A DNA stretch of 64,000 nt, taken from the NCBI RefSeq assembly GCF_020085105.1, contig NC_058052.1, forward strand, positions 13,964,233 to 14,028,232, in the 5' to 3' direction. Positions 1 to 25,822 of this stretch are shown piece after piece. Position 1 is the first letter of the stretch. Each line of letters opens with the position of its first letter. The position numbers and the translations under genes were made by a program. The notes beneath the pieces were generated by a model, which was not told the origin of the DNA, did not search any database, and saw only the letters and a program-made list of their open reading frames with translations. Source of the DNA: Siniperca chuatsi. Taxonomy: Eukaryota; Chordata; Actinopteri; Centrarchiformes; Sinipercidae.

Positions 1-17
1 GTCTGTATTTGTTTCAG

Positions 18-4823
<4,806 letters not shown>

Positions 4824-7365
4824 GTCCGCTCTGCCTCTGCACAGGACAGGAGAAGCTGATGAGAACTTGTCTTGTCTGTGAGGTGGAGAGCACTGAACTG
4901 AAGATACTGGGTGGGAAAGCTTTGCAGCTAGTGTGGCGAATAACACACTGCAGTCTTAAATCTAAATGGCAAAGAATGAGTGGGAACATTTCAGGACATA
5001 CAAAAGTGAGAGCTAGGTAGGCAAGATAAAAGGGAATTTTTTTTTTTACCTTCCACTCTTAGCGAGTTTTAGGAATGAGAATGATGACATAGTTAAAAAT
5101 TAAAAGCATAATAAATGCTTATGCCTGGGAAGGCGACAGCAAGTAGTCGCCCTAATTTACATGTGCTTGCAACCAGTGCAGTGTTTAACTTTGCTGTTGG
5201 ATCTGCATTCATTTTGTTTATTGTATGCAAGAGGAGTGATTTGTGATGAAAATTACTGATTTTTGAGAATTAATTTCTGGTTTGGCTGAACTGGATTCTT
5301 GACAGGTGACACTAATTAAAAGCGGGATGGTTTGTGTAAGTGTGTAACATGGGTAGGTCATCTCTGTGCCATCTTCTCTTACACTAAATCACTAGTTGGC
5401 TCTTCTCTCTCAACACGAGTCAGTGTGAGGACAGTTTTAATCACACCTAATATCAAATGCTGCTTGTGGATGAACTTAAAATGGTTACGACAGGATATAT
5501 ACAGTTGTTTGAGCATTATACGTGTGGTTGTTTTCGGCTGAGTCGTTCATCACATGGAGCCCACCTACATTTCCAGTTGTCTGAAATCAAACACACATGA
5601 AAAATGAGCTGTGAAAGATTTTTTTTAAATGATAGCGTTCTAGAAATAAGTGGCCTGACTTTGTTAAATTTTTACCTGGGCATGCATACAGTTTGATATT
5701 ATTCTACAGATACTCAAGTCTTTGAAGTTGGAGGGCTGTCATCATGTGTTCAGTTTCTATAGTAAATATACAGTGGTGTCAGATTGGTAGTAATGTCATT
5801 TATCTTCTATTAGTTTGGTGATAGTTGCTGTTATTAGTTGTGGTTGAGAGTGCAGCCACCACAGAAAGACTTGAGATGCTGTACTAAGACCTGCTGTGGC
5901 ATTTACTGTGAAGCCAACTGAGGAAAAGGTTCTACTGGTAATAGAAATTCAGATTTTCTCTTCTAAAAGCTAATTCAAGTTGAGTAATAGTTAAAAGTTG
6001 ATTAGTATGTGGAGCGTCACAATAAAGCAGTTAAATAATAGTGCCACTAAGTTGTGATTTGTATTCCTTGTCAAGAAGTCCAGTCTTTCTTTCCTCCATC
6101 TGGTTTTGATGATCAGGGCCATGCATGTGGAAGTTTGTAGTGGCTTGATTCAGATTATTAGTGCCTGCTATTATCTGCCAACTGTGTTGTCATACAGCTT
6201 ATTCAGACGTGGTTGGAATGTAAATTCTCAGGAGACTAACTTTTATTTCAGTAAAATAGCTGCTCGATGTTGGACAGAGCTTACACTCTTAAAAAGTCAA
6301 AATCAACAATTGTGCCAGGAAAAAAAAAACAATTAGCATGTATGCTGTATATTAAAATCTGTTAATTTAATCTGGTGATACACGAGTTGGAAAAGTGAAG
6401 TTTTGAGACAAGAAAATAACTAGCCTATTTGATTTGAGGATAAGCAAAGCTCTAATTTCAAATGAAAGTCCATTGCCTAAAAATACACCACCGTCAACCA
6501 GAATCTGTCTTCTGCAAATATTTTTATTGCACCATCTATTTACAATAGGTGTCTGTGACATTGAATATTATGAGGATGTTGGTCTGTCAAAGTAAAAATA
6601 ATATAAACAAAAGCTCCTTTCCACTGTTAGTGTTAACTTTTTTCTGCAGTTCAAGAATTGATGGACTGCAAAGTTTTTCAATCTTTGCTAAACAAGATAA
6701 TTTCAAGGATTTTAAATGGCAACACAAGCAGCACACAGCTCTTAATTATGACAGTAACTTGCACTTAGTGAGAATTTGTTTAACCTCAGTTTTGTGTGAC
6801 GATGTGAGTTCCAGTACTACACAAAAACAAGCTTTGTTCTATTTAAAGATGAATGCTGATAAAGCTTGGGCTTAAACAAGATGCAAGCTGGTGCTAGATT
6901 TTATTGTGTGTTTAGGATTTTGGATTTTGTTCAGCTCTGTGTTTCAGAAATATGGAAATACTTCCACTATTCAGAATTCAAGCCTTAATAAGAAACTAAA
7001 AAGCTTAAACGTGAGACTTCTTAAGAGCTTGGATGTGCATACCGTACTGTGCGGCCTCTTCATAGACTCTGCCTGAGAAAGACAGAACTAGCAGTTGACA
7101 CTACTAGTGTTTGGAAGATGTCTTGATGTTTACTTGACCTCCGAATGGCAGTTAAAGGCTGCACTCTGAATTTGCTTTGGTGGTGGGTTCAAATAAAGAT
7201 GCAAAAGAGGAGTAAGAATCACTCATGAAAATAATTTTTGTCAATATTTTGTACAATCTGTGAAATTCAGACATTGTCTCCTTGTTTTAAAAGGTTTATA
7301 TGCAAAATGTTTTCAAGTTTTGACAATGTTCTTATGTAAAATAAAACCTATTTTGGTACCTTTTC
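4824..7365 (+). other. erlin1: erlin1 3' untranslated region (inferred)
   Basis: Non-coding sequence follows the erlin1 stop. AATAAA signals occur at 6021-6026, 7192-7197 and 7340-7345, so alternative 3' ends are possible. The AT-rich, low-complexity character and the absence of any convincing coding exon suit a long 3'UTR. I cannot tell which signal is used. Confidence 0.5.
7340..7345 (+). terminator. erlin1: Candidate distal polyadenylation signal AATAAA of erlin1
   Basis: This canonical hexamer sits about 2.5 kb after the stop codon and is followed by a T/GT-rich stretch (ttttggtaccttttcttctcc). Earlier hexamers at 6021 and 7192 are competitors. Confidence 0.4.
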
Positions 7366-10300
7366 TTCTCCCTGTGCTGATTTGTGTGGACATTTTGTAG
7401 TACACTTAAATGCCAACAGGAGGAGAGCTAACACCATGTTTAAATACTGAGTTCTCTGGTTCAATCACTGAGCCCCAGTTGAATGGTGATTTAAAAGATA
7501 AATAAAATCAGTTTAACAAAGCAAAACGGAAGAATAAAGACCAACTTATGGGCCCAAATAAGGGTTATTAAGATAGTGAGCTTGCGAAATGATGTTTAGA
7601 AAAAGGTAAAGCTGTGAAAAAACTACATGAGAAAAGCGAGTTTGTGGAAAATGTGGAAAAAATGTCTGTAGTTGCAGAAAAAGTTTAGATTGTTGAAATC
7701 AAACATATTAACAAGAAGAAAACTGTGTGAATCTCAGCACTCAAAGTTCCCATACTCTGTGGGACACTTAAACTACACATGCACACATTTTGTGTGTTTG
7801 GATTTTGTCTCTGATTTTGACTGTAAAAGAAAATTCCAAATATTTTATGCTTGTGTGTTGGCTAGTCACTTATTTGAATGGCTATGTGTTTGTGGCAACA
7901 CAAGGTGATTAATTTAACATTTACTGAATATATAAACACAATCCATTATATAGCCCCTGAGTTGTTGAGTTTGTAAAATGGGCATCCCAAGAGACTGACT
8001 CTAAACCGCAAGGCCAGTCAGCTGTTCACAAAGGCTTTCCAGGAAGCATTCAAAGTGTGTGTGACCACTGCCTGAATGACCAGATGAAGGATAGCTTCCT
8101 CTTATGACCTCTCAGTCCTAACAGAGATCTCTGGCATCCTTTCAAAGCCAAACCATCAGTCTTTGTTTTCTGAGGGAGGGTGTTTAGTTTTAGTCTGACC
8201 CCAGATCTGGTTTTTCCTGATGTCAGGATTTGAGAAATACGATCATCAAGCGTGTTTGTGAGTGCAAATAAACTTTACTCATCCTCGTCGTGTTTACAGA
8301 ACTTTTTTTTGTGGATGTCTGGTGGTTTGTGCTCATTTTAAAGGGTGGTCTGATTTGGTGTCAGGGGTACAGAGCCAGTGAGTTTAAAGCCCTCCCTCCC
8401 AGGAAGTGGGGTTAAGGTCAGGTTCGCTGCTTCCTCGATGAGCCAGCACTTCTCTTTCCTTCCTTTTGTCCTTGATCATCAGATCCTGCATTATCCGTCT
8501 AGCCTTGAATCCTCCCTGGATCTGTCCCTGCCCAGAGACACAAGGGTGTGGTCCCTCATCTCTGAGGGGCCTTAAATCTAGTCCCCTAACAGCAGTGTGA
8601 TACTGAATATGATTCATCAGCAGCAGTCAGCCCCATCATCAATAGCTGCTCTGTTCTGCAGTTTCCACACATTCCTAAGCTGTGTGTGTGTTGGTGCAAT
8701 ACACACACTCATACAAAGAGCATTAGCTTTGCTATTTCTTGGCTTTGACCTCCTCAGGTTGTGATCCTCAGGATGGATTTTGTAGTCATTACTCAGGTCA
8801 GGCTCTGAAAGGTCAGTTTACTCATCATGAGGAGGACTACTGAGCCTGTGAAAACACTTGTATTATGTCTTCTGTGGCTCTGAAAGGAGCTTTGTTCCGG
8901 GAAGATAACCCTGATGACTTCAGGTTACCTTGAGTTAAGGCCTGGTCACACTGTGCAAAACTGTTAAATTTCACGGTAAATTTCGTAGGGATGAAGTAAA
9001 TCCACTCAATGTTCAACTTTGGTGAACTTTGACCCGTAAATTTGCGTTGACCTATAGCAAGCCGTGTTAACAGTGCTGACCTTTGAGGGAACAGAGAGCC
9101 AGAGAGTCCAAAATGGAGGAAGCTGTCGTAGCTGATAAGCTGTGTGTCACCATCCACTTTTATTTAACCTACTCTATTGGAGTATAAGCTGCTCCACAAA
9201 AGAGGAATTGTTTGCAGACAGGAGTCGATGGTACAAATATGGCTTTTAAATAAACTATGTGAACTTATTGTTCTGTTAGCGACTGAGCTTTATTCCCATC
9301 TTCAACAAAACTCTTTATCGAATGATATGATGTACAATCCTGAGAACAAAATGCCAGTGGGGAGCAAATGGCCCAGCATAGACAAAATAGAAAGAAGCTA
9401 GGAGAGTTGTTCTTACTCACTAGTGCTAGCATATCTTGGCTGGCTAGCATGTCAGTTGCATTGCAGTGATGTTGTTTGCTAACTTTTACTGTACTACAGT
9501 AGTTTTATACTTAATATAAATATACTTTATTCTATGGCTTGACTTCTTTGAAAGTTGATGCCAATATGAATATTTTGGTTTCTTAAAAAAACTTTTTATG
9601 TTTGACCTCACTTATTATATTTGTGATGTCAATGTTGGGTGGATTATATATAAATATGTGTCACGCTCTTTCAATAAAAATGTATTGTTAATAAATAAGT
9701 TCATTTATTTTTTAATTAACTGCACCTTGTCAGAGTGAGAAAATCTTTTGAATGTTTATTTGTTATGTTTATTATGTTTTTTAAAATTATGTATGATATG
9801 GTGGATTAGCAGCAGTGGGAGGCATAGTGATTAACTGGGATATGGGAAATGTTGCTTTACATTAAGACAAAAATGAAATTAAACAAATGTTGAAACACAA
9901 TGACATTTTATTGCAGACTTTTCATTCATATTGCTGTTGGACAATGCAGCGTGGCCTGCTAGCAAACTGGTATATCAGCCTAACCCACATTTACACTGTA
10001 TACTGTAAAATACAGCATTACATTAAAATACAGCATTACATTACTTGGAGTGATGAAAGATGTTTAATCAATACTAAAAAATGTAAGATTTGTACCTCAG
10101 TGTTATATTGTTTCAAGCTTGATAATGGTGATTGATTAGGTGGTATGAACACAACAGAACTCAGTCACAGCAGCAGGCAGTTGGAGAAGATCAGCTATAG
10201 CTCAGCAAGAGTCAGCAATGCTTTACTATATTTGGTCATCTGTCAACTTCATCGTACACTAATTCCGAAGCCAACACTTGAAACTGGAAAATTAAGTCAT

Positions 10301-10905
10301 TAATAGCTGCGTTTGATCTTTGACTAATCTTCACACCTAAAGAGGAACTAGAGTTTTATAGAAAATGAATGATATCATTTTAGACTTGGAAGAAAGTCAC
10401 AACCTCATATTGCATGTAATCAATGCTTCAGATCTCTACTCTGCTTATTTGCTACACTCTGCTCATATGCAAAAAGACAATGTGGAAAGTTGAAGTGGTT
10501 GATTTATTGAGCACTTGGCAGTCAGACATCATAGGGTGTGTAAAAGCAGAGTAGGTTAAAGAAGAGTGTAAATACACAAACACTATGACAAACACATTCT
10601 ACAAACTATTTTAAACTATATTAACTAACTAACAATATTAAACAAACAACTCAGACTCTCACAAAACAGGCTGATAAACCATTTACAGTAGAATCTCCTT
10701 AGATACTAACTACTGATGTTAATGGGAATTAACTGAACAAACCCCTGATTTACTTTTATCACAAAAACACCCTTTACTTAGAAAACAAGACAGTATCAAA
10801 ACATAACACATCTGTAATCCCACTGGTGCATTTGATGCATTTTAGCTTGTAGGGCAATAATCTCAGAACTGATCCTCTGCCTTGACTAACATTTCTAACA
10901 AAGTA
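7366..10905. other. Intergenic region between erlin1 and spef1 (convergent 3' ends)
   Basis: No exon could be supported on either strand. A stretch around 8935-9180 (GGCCTGGTCACACTG followed by an ATG-initiated short frame) resembles debris of a DNA transposon, at low confidence. A direct duplication of AAAATACAGCATTACATT occurs near 10007-10042. The rest is AT-rich. Confidence 0.6.
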
Positions 10906-10909
10906 AGAG

Positions 10910-10915
10910 TTTATT
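10910..10915 (-). terminator. spef1: Candidate polyadenylation signal of spef1
   Basis: The + strand reads TTTATT, which is AATAAA on the coding strand, about 95 bases beyond the spef1 stop codon. It is the first hexamer downstream of the gene. Confidence 0.6.
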
Positions 10916-11008
10916 GGAGTTGATGTTACAGGGTTATAACTCAGTGCTACTATAACCAGTTCTCTGTGTGTCAATGTGTGTTACATATTGTTGGTGTACA
11001 TGTTTGTA

Positions 11009-11364
11009 TCAGCGTGTATTGCCTTTTGCTTTGTACGTCTCCAGATGCCGCATCAGATCTTCAATACGCATGTCCTTCAGGTGAACCAGATGCTCTAACC
11101 TGTTCACTTTCATCTGCAGGATCTACACGCGCACACACACACACACAAAGAGGATGTTGGTAAACTAGGGGAGGTTTATTTTTAAAACTGAATGATCTAA
11201 CTGATGAGAACTTCCTAAAGTGGTAAATGGAGATGTTGCACATGCCTCTTTCTTAACATGCAGATGTGGCCACAAAAAAAAAGTTATATCCGCTGAGTAG
11301 ATACTGACTCACTGACCACTGCTGACACAGCTTATGACACATATGTATCACACACACCTAAATG

Positions 11365-11410
<46 letters not shown>

Positions 11411-14388
11411 CTGTAACAATATTACAGGTGGTATGCCTGTACGACAAAGCTCTTCCCCTACAGGACATTAAAACGGAAGATGATTCTGTATGTTCCTCCA
11501 GCCAGCCAAGTGTTTCCCGGATTCAAGTGTGTGTGTGTGTACCTCCACAGTCTCCTGCAAAGCCATGACAGCTTGCTCTTTTTCATGCAGGATTAGTCGG
11601 AAAGTAGGGTCCATGTCTGAGTAAAACTGGGCTGTGTGCTGCTGTTTACTAAAAAAAGAAAGAAAAAAAAGACACATTATTATTATAAACACTGCAACTG
11701 ATTCATTTAATTCACATTAAAAGCAACATTTTAGTCATACCCGTTTTTTAGTCTGCTCTTTTCGTCTTTTTTCATCTCTTCTCCTGCCAGCTGAGCCAGA
11801 AGTTTTGCTTTGGTCTGATGATTTTCTGAAGACAACAAAACAAAAATAACATTTCTCCAACTATAATGGGAACATAACATGACTAAAAACTCAGAGTTTC
11901 ATCCAATAAATCTTATGGACACAACTAGGGTAAAGGGAGGAGGACAGGAGGTAGATAGGTGATGGCTTTAAGTAGAAACAGGGAGGAACAGGAAAGTAAG
12001 ATTAGAAGATGGAGAAAGAGAAAAATAAGGAGGCCTGTAGGTCCAGCAGTGCTGAGCTCAGGCCAGTGATAACGGCCATCTGGTGATGATGGGAGCTGAT
12101 ATGGGGACCTCAGCTGCGTGTCTGATAGTGGATAGGGTGTAGACGGAAGAGGAAAGAGCAGAGGGAGGAGGAAGCGCTGTTCTGAGGTCAGCTTTACATG
12201 CTGGGTTCAGGGACAGATGAGGTGTGAGAAACAGAAGAGAGGCACGTCACCGATACACTCCCTAAAGGTCGCGGCATTCTCTAATCAGTCCTGTCTGATG
12301 CTGTTAAATGTAGGTATGTTTGTGTCTCTGCGTGGCCACTGCTATCTCTGGGACAGATTAGCATGAACCAAGAGTTGTTAGCAGGGCACAAATGCTGACA
12401 ATATCAAGATAGGCAAGAGAAGGCAGGAAGCTCTTGGAAAAATATTTCACAGCCACAGACACAAAAAACACCTCAGTGTGTCTTTAATATACTGTTTTTG
12501 TGTTTGTCAGCTGACCAGTAGATACAGCACTATTAAACATAGTCTAAAATTACACTCACTTCCCTCCCTGTGCTAAAAAAAAGGCACATTTTGGACTCTG
12601 CAGCTTCAGTCAGGGTTACAGACTGATTGTGTCAGCATACACTCCACAGACGACACTAACATAAGGTTATATCTCGCACAAAGGCATGAAGTCAAACAGT
12701 CATCACATTCTTGTTAATTCAGTAGTTTCTGTAATCCAGTTGATTTCTCTATTTCACCGAATAAGTCCGTTCTTGTTTTAACTTCTGCAGAACTGTTAAT
12801 CACCTTCCTGTAATGTGAAGTGACGTAAGGTCCAATATGATAACAGACATATCGGTCAGAGGATAAAGTTTTTACAAATGTGTGGATTGTGTTTGTTGGT
12901 ACAGAAATGAAAGGTATGTTAGGGTTTGTGTAAATGCAATAACAGAATAGCTACTCTACCTGTATGAGGTTTCTCCTGATCCCTGGTGTCACAGTATTCC
13001 AAATCCTGAGTTCAAAAGAAAAATCTTTCAAAATGTGGTTATTTTTCTAGCTACAATGTTTTGCTCACATATACTGAGGCCAGATTTATGATTCACATGG
13101 AAGAGAGAGGAGCACAGTAATTAATATTTTGTAATTAGCATTCAAACAGACAAAAAGTATGTATGTCTCTAAGCACACACATGCATAAACATACAGTACA
13201 CACCAGCATATTCTCTGTAGTGTGCTCCAGTTTCTTGTCTATCTTCTCCCTGAGGGCGCTCAGCACAGGCTCTATCACTCCTGCAGTGCTCAGTACAATC
13301 CTCTTCACTGTCTCCTCAGGCACATGAAAGTTCAGCTTGGAAAACACCTTCCTGACCACAGGAAAAGAGATAAAAACTACAGATGTTTCTAATTGACAAA
13401 ACTAGTTACAATAGGAGTAGCAGATTGAAAGTGATTTATTTGATGATGCACGGTGATGACAAACACCATAGGGGCCAGTGTGTTCACAGTGAAGAAGACC
13501 AATAAATCTGTAGCTGGCTATGTGCCATGTCAGCGGCCAGGGAGAGGACGAGTGGGTGTGTTGGATTTGTTCTCACGACCAGATGCAGAGGCCCATGGCA
13601 GTGCTCAACAAATGTTCTGCCTCAGTGTTTGTAGCAAAATTTTATTGAAAAGCAAAAACTAAAGCAGTTACTGTCATTAAGATATATCAATTGGGATTGC
13701 AACTTTTTGTTGAGTGTGTGTTTGTGTACGAATGTTCTGGGGAGATGTGGACATATTAACAGTCAGATTGTGAAAATTGAAATCTTTCCAATTGAGGGGT
13801 AACATTTTTCTGGTAGTGGCTGTGTGTCCTTCATGCAGCCTATATCCAGTAGTCCATGAGTGCAGCCACTTTCATTAGATCCGTACATGAAATTTAAATA
13901 AACAAATAAATACAAAGTGACTGGTGTCTTGCCTGTTGAGAAGGTTCCAGTTACTGAGCTTATGCTGAGTGCAGTTTGCAGGAATATAGTTGTGCAGGTC
14001 AACAAGCTTTGGGAAGAAATATTTCACAACCTCTGCAGCCATCACTACAGAGGGTTCAGCAGAGAGGCAGAGTCAGTTCACAAGTAGAGAAATAAACAAA
14101 CAGACAGACATTTGAGTTGTTTAACTACGCAAACAGCCAAACAAAATGACTGTAGCTGGAGATAGTAGTTAAGCTACGTGACAAATTTATACGAGGTCGT
14201 ATTACTCCTGCTGCTTGTTTAGTTACCGCCTCCCTGTGGATTGCTAGCAAATCCAAAAAGCTAAGTCAAGTAACGTTACCTCCATCACTGAAGTCTCTTG
14301 TGATGTGTCTTTTGGGCCGGGACAGAGGTATTTTGTCTATCCATGCGTAGAAATCCTGCAGTTCCTCTTCGTTCAGTTCTCGGTCCAT
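11009..14388 (-). CDS. spef1: Sperm flagellar protein 1 (CLAMP), calponin-homology microtubule-binding protein
   Basis: Seven exons on the minus strand: 14280-14388, 13933-14044, 13204-13351, 12960-13005, 11741-11825, 11543-11648 and 11009-11122. They join in frame to 239 residues, close to the mammalian length of about 236. The start is the ATG at 14386-14388 (MDRELNEEEL); the stop is at 11009-11011. The N-terminal calponin-homology domain reads DFYAWIDKIPLSRPKRHI, DFSDGVMAAEVVKYFFPKLV, DLHNYIPANCTQHKLSNW and RKVFSKLNFHVPEE. The C-terminus is a leucine-rich coiled segment (VNRLEHLVHLKDMRIEDLMR), as in the family. SPEF1 bundles and stabilises microtubules and is needed for the central pair of motile cilia and for apical epithelial microtubules. 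Two splicing oddities are present: intron 2 uses a GC donor (gcaaga), and intron 6 starts with an AC run and ends with a TG run. The gene is convergent with erlin1 and is transcribed in the same direction as adam8, which lies just upstream. Confidence 0.94.
11123..11542 (-). repeat. AC/TG-bracketed intron 6 of spef1
   Basis: On the coding strand the 420-bp intron opens gtACACACACACAC directly after the donor. It contains a second long TG run in the middle (+ strand CA at 11379-11409, preceded by TC repeats). It closes with a TG run and CGCGTGTAG in place of a pyrimidine tract (+ strand CA at 11132-11146). Confidence 0.88.
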
Positions 14389-14577
14389 TATTCTTACAGC
14401 AACATCTGGTTCTGGATAGCTTGCAAAGATCCAAACTGTTTCACTGAGCTAGCTTGTTAGCTTCCCTCGAGAACTGGTTGTGTTTAAGGCGTTGCTAGGC
14501 GACCGCTAATTAACTATGGCAACACAGATTATACCGTCTGGATATAAAGACTGAAAAACTGATTGTGGTGATTCACT
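14389..14577 (-). promoter_or_regulatory. spef1: spef1 5' flank / promoter, wedged against adam8 3' end
   Basis: Only about 190 bp separate the spef1 start codon from the adam8 candidate polyA signal. The stretch contains AACAACCAGTTCTC and CTAGCAACGCC on the coding strand; the latter resembles half of an X-box (RFX site, GTTGCC/GGCAAC type), which would suit a cilia gene: GTTGCTAGGCGAC reads at 14494-14506 on the + strand. This is inference from a motif read by eye. Confidence 0.45.
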
Positions 14578-14583
14578 TTTATT
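14578..14583 (-). terminator. adam8: Candidate polyadenylation signal of adam8
   Basis: The + strand reads TTTATT (AATAAA on the coding strand), about 0.85 kb after the adam8 stop codon. A nearer alternative lies at 15285-15290. Confidence 0.45.
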
Positions 14584-15437
14584 GTAAGCTCCATTTTACA
14601 GACAAAAAAAAAGATCTCAATAAATAGGAACGGTTCAAATACATTTTTCAGTTCAAAGTTTGCAGTTTGACACATCAAGGCAGAATCCTCCTCACTGTAT
14701 GGAAAGACCACACGCATTGGTATAATGAGTGAAGGACTGTGTGTGAGATAGAATATACAATATAAAATCCCTTGAAGTATTAGAATCAACATGTATCAAG
14801 TCAACCCACAAAACAAAAACAGCTGCATGTAATAATTCAGTCGCACAAAGTCAAGCATACCTAAGTTAGTACAAAAAAGTTCAAGTAAAAGTCATAACTT
14901 TTGTGGTATGTCCCTAATTAAAAAAACTGTAAAGTGCCTACCTTGTTGCAACATTTTAAAATCCCTTAATTATATCTTAGAAAAGTAGTACCAAACCATG
15001 TGAGGGAACAGTAACTGTTAGTAAAACAGTTAGAGCATCGATAGTGCAATTGCCTAAAGTGTTCACATATCCAAGGATAAAGGCAGAGAGACATTTCCCT
15101 TAAAAAAATCAACAACAAAAAAACATCTTCATGGCAGCACAGCCATTTGTCATTTATAAAGCACAGACGTTGAGTCTGTCAATCACGGTTTCAGGTTTTC
15201 ATCAACATACTGAAGGCTTACATAAGCAAGACACAGACGGCGGTAATCCTCAGGGAGACCATAATTGACAGAAAAGCTCTGTCATTTATTGTTGCTGATC
15301 CTTCAGTGGATCTTATTTCCACTTCAAAGCAGACGAGTGTCTCCTGAGAGTATTTCTAGGTCCTTCTAGGTGGGACAACAACAATGTCCTCTGTCAGAGG
15401 ATCTCAGTGTTTACACCGGGCTGAATTATTCCCTCTG
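14584..15437 (-). other. adam8: adam8 3' untranslated region (inferred)
   Basis: Non-coding sequence runs from the adam8 stop codon to a candidate polyA signal. No exon or known repeat was seen in it. Confidence 0.5.
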
Positions 15438-24289
<8,852 letters not shown>

Positions 24290-25822
24290 GTTGGTCTACC
24301 GAACGGACTGTGTCATTGTGTGCTTGGCAGTCTGAGTGAAATAGCGAGGATCTTCAGCTCTCCGCCCCTCTCTGCTGTGTAATATCCTGACAATTACCAT
24401 TTGAGGCTGAGTCACAAGTTAAACGTTGTTCTTTACAAAATGAATATGAATTGTGGGAGGTGCTGAGTGAGCCAACGTTAAGTTACAGGCATCATTTTAC
24501 GGAGATTAAAGTAATAAACCTCGTTAGAAAATGTGTAAAAGTTAATTTAGCAGTTTATTGAAAAGAGAAAATCGGCTCTGCCCTGAGTTTTCCCTCCATC
24601 ACAGTTATTCTCACAAGTTGTTATGAGGTTATAGGTCTATTTGAAACTTTTATTTTTTATTCAAGACATTGTTTCCCCCGATTAACAATAGGCTCTAGTC
24701 TATTTTTCCCATTTAGCACTCATAGGTCACACAGACGTTTCTATAGCCTAACAAAAGTAAGCTATATTAACACTAGTACAGTTGCATGTAGACAGATTTT
24801 ACTGGGCAGATGGATTTGAATAGTATTAAATTACGGTAAAATCCTTATAAAAAAATGTCCAGTACCCAATATCAAACATCCACTTGAGCTGACAGCAGGC
24901 CCAGCTTTGTCGTCATCTACTGGTAAAATAGCTCAAAGGCTGGTGTTTTCATATTACAAAAAGTCAATTTACTGAATCATCTTGACGGACTTTTTGCCAG
25001 CTATTATAATGTACACCGTAAACAGGACGTGTAGATTGAGTTGTAAATATAGCATGTGTTTGCTGTAACGTTAGCTTACTCATTGTGAGAGGAAAAGTAA
25101 TACTTTTAGGCTGCTGCAAATCCTGACAATTAAAGGATTGTTCAGTGGAACCGAACAGTTTACACGGTTTTTACTTTTTACATAGGCTATCAAAAACAGA
25201 ACAAATAGTAAAACAAACAAACAAACAAAAAAAAAACCCAAAGGTTTTTAAAGTCATAGCAAAAATCAATGCACTAACGTGGGACCCCGGGTCATAAAAA
25301 TGAGCTGTGGGGCGCATAATTTGAATACACACAAATTGATTTAGGAATATCCACAGTGTAAGCAAAAATATCAACTGAATAACTAACGCTATGAGATTTT
25401 GACACAGGGCTATACAATACCTTAATCTGGTAAGACCTTAACCTTTAACTATCAGTCAAGTTTAAAGTTAGTTAGTGGTGCATAATATCAAAGAAATGTA
25501 ATCAAATTACCACACACTAATTGCCATTGCTGGGGCCCTCGAGGGTCTGCCCGGGGTAGTTGTTCTGTTGGTAATCCAGCCTTGGTTAACACGATGGACG
25601 ATTATAGTTAGTGGTTGCCTGGAGTGGATATAACTTTTTCCATATTTCAGTCTGGCCAGTTGGTGGCGGCAACGCACCATTTTATTTTTGACAACCGCCA
25701 AAAATAAATGACGTCGTCATTCCGCGACAACTATGACCAAAACAGAAAACTCCTCGCAGGCAGTTGGAGCTCATTACTTGGATAACGTTACAGTCTAACG
25801 AGTATGAAAACCTCTGGAAGCG
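24290..25822. other. Head-to-head intergenic region of adam8 and znf511
   Basis: About 1.5 kb lies between the two start codons. The adam8 side has AAAG/AAATA purine repeats (24189-24232, within intron 1 next to exon 1). The znf511 side becomes GC-richer from about 25650. No additional exon was seen; in human TUBGCP2 lies between ADAM8 and ZNF511, and I find no trace of it here. Confidence 0.6.
25709..25719 (+). promoter_or_regulatory. znf511: CRE/ATF-like site upstream of znf511
   Basis: TGACGTCGTCA, an interrupted form of the TGACGTCA palindrome, lies about 105 bp before the znf511 start codon in a CpG-containing stretch. A role in the promoter is inference. Confidence 0.4.

Noticed and set aside
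8935-9180. Possible transposase or MADF-domain gene fragment
   Set aside because: The short frame beginning MEEAVVADKL does not match a family convincingly; left as possible transposon debris.
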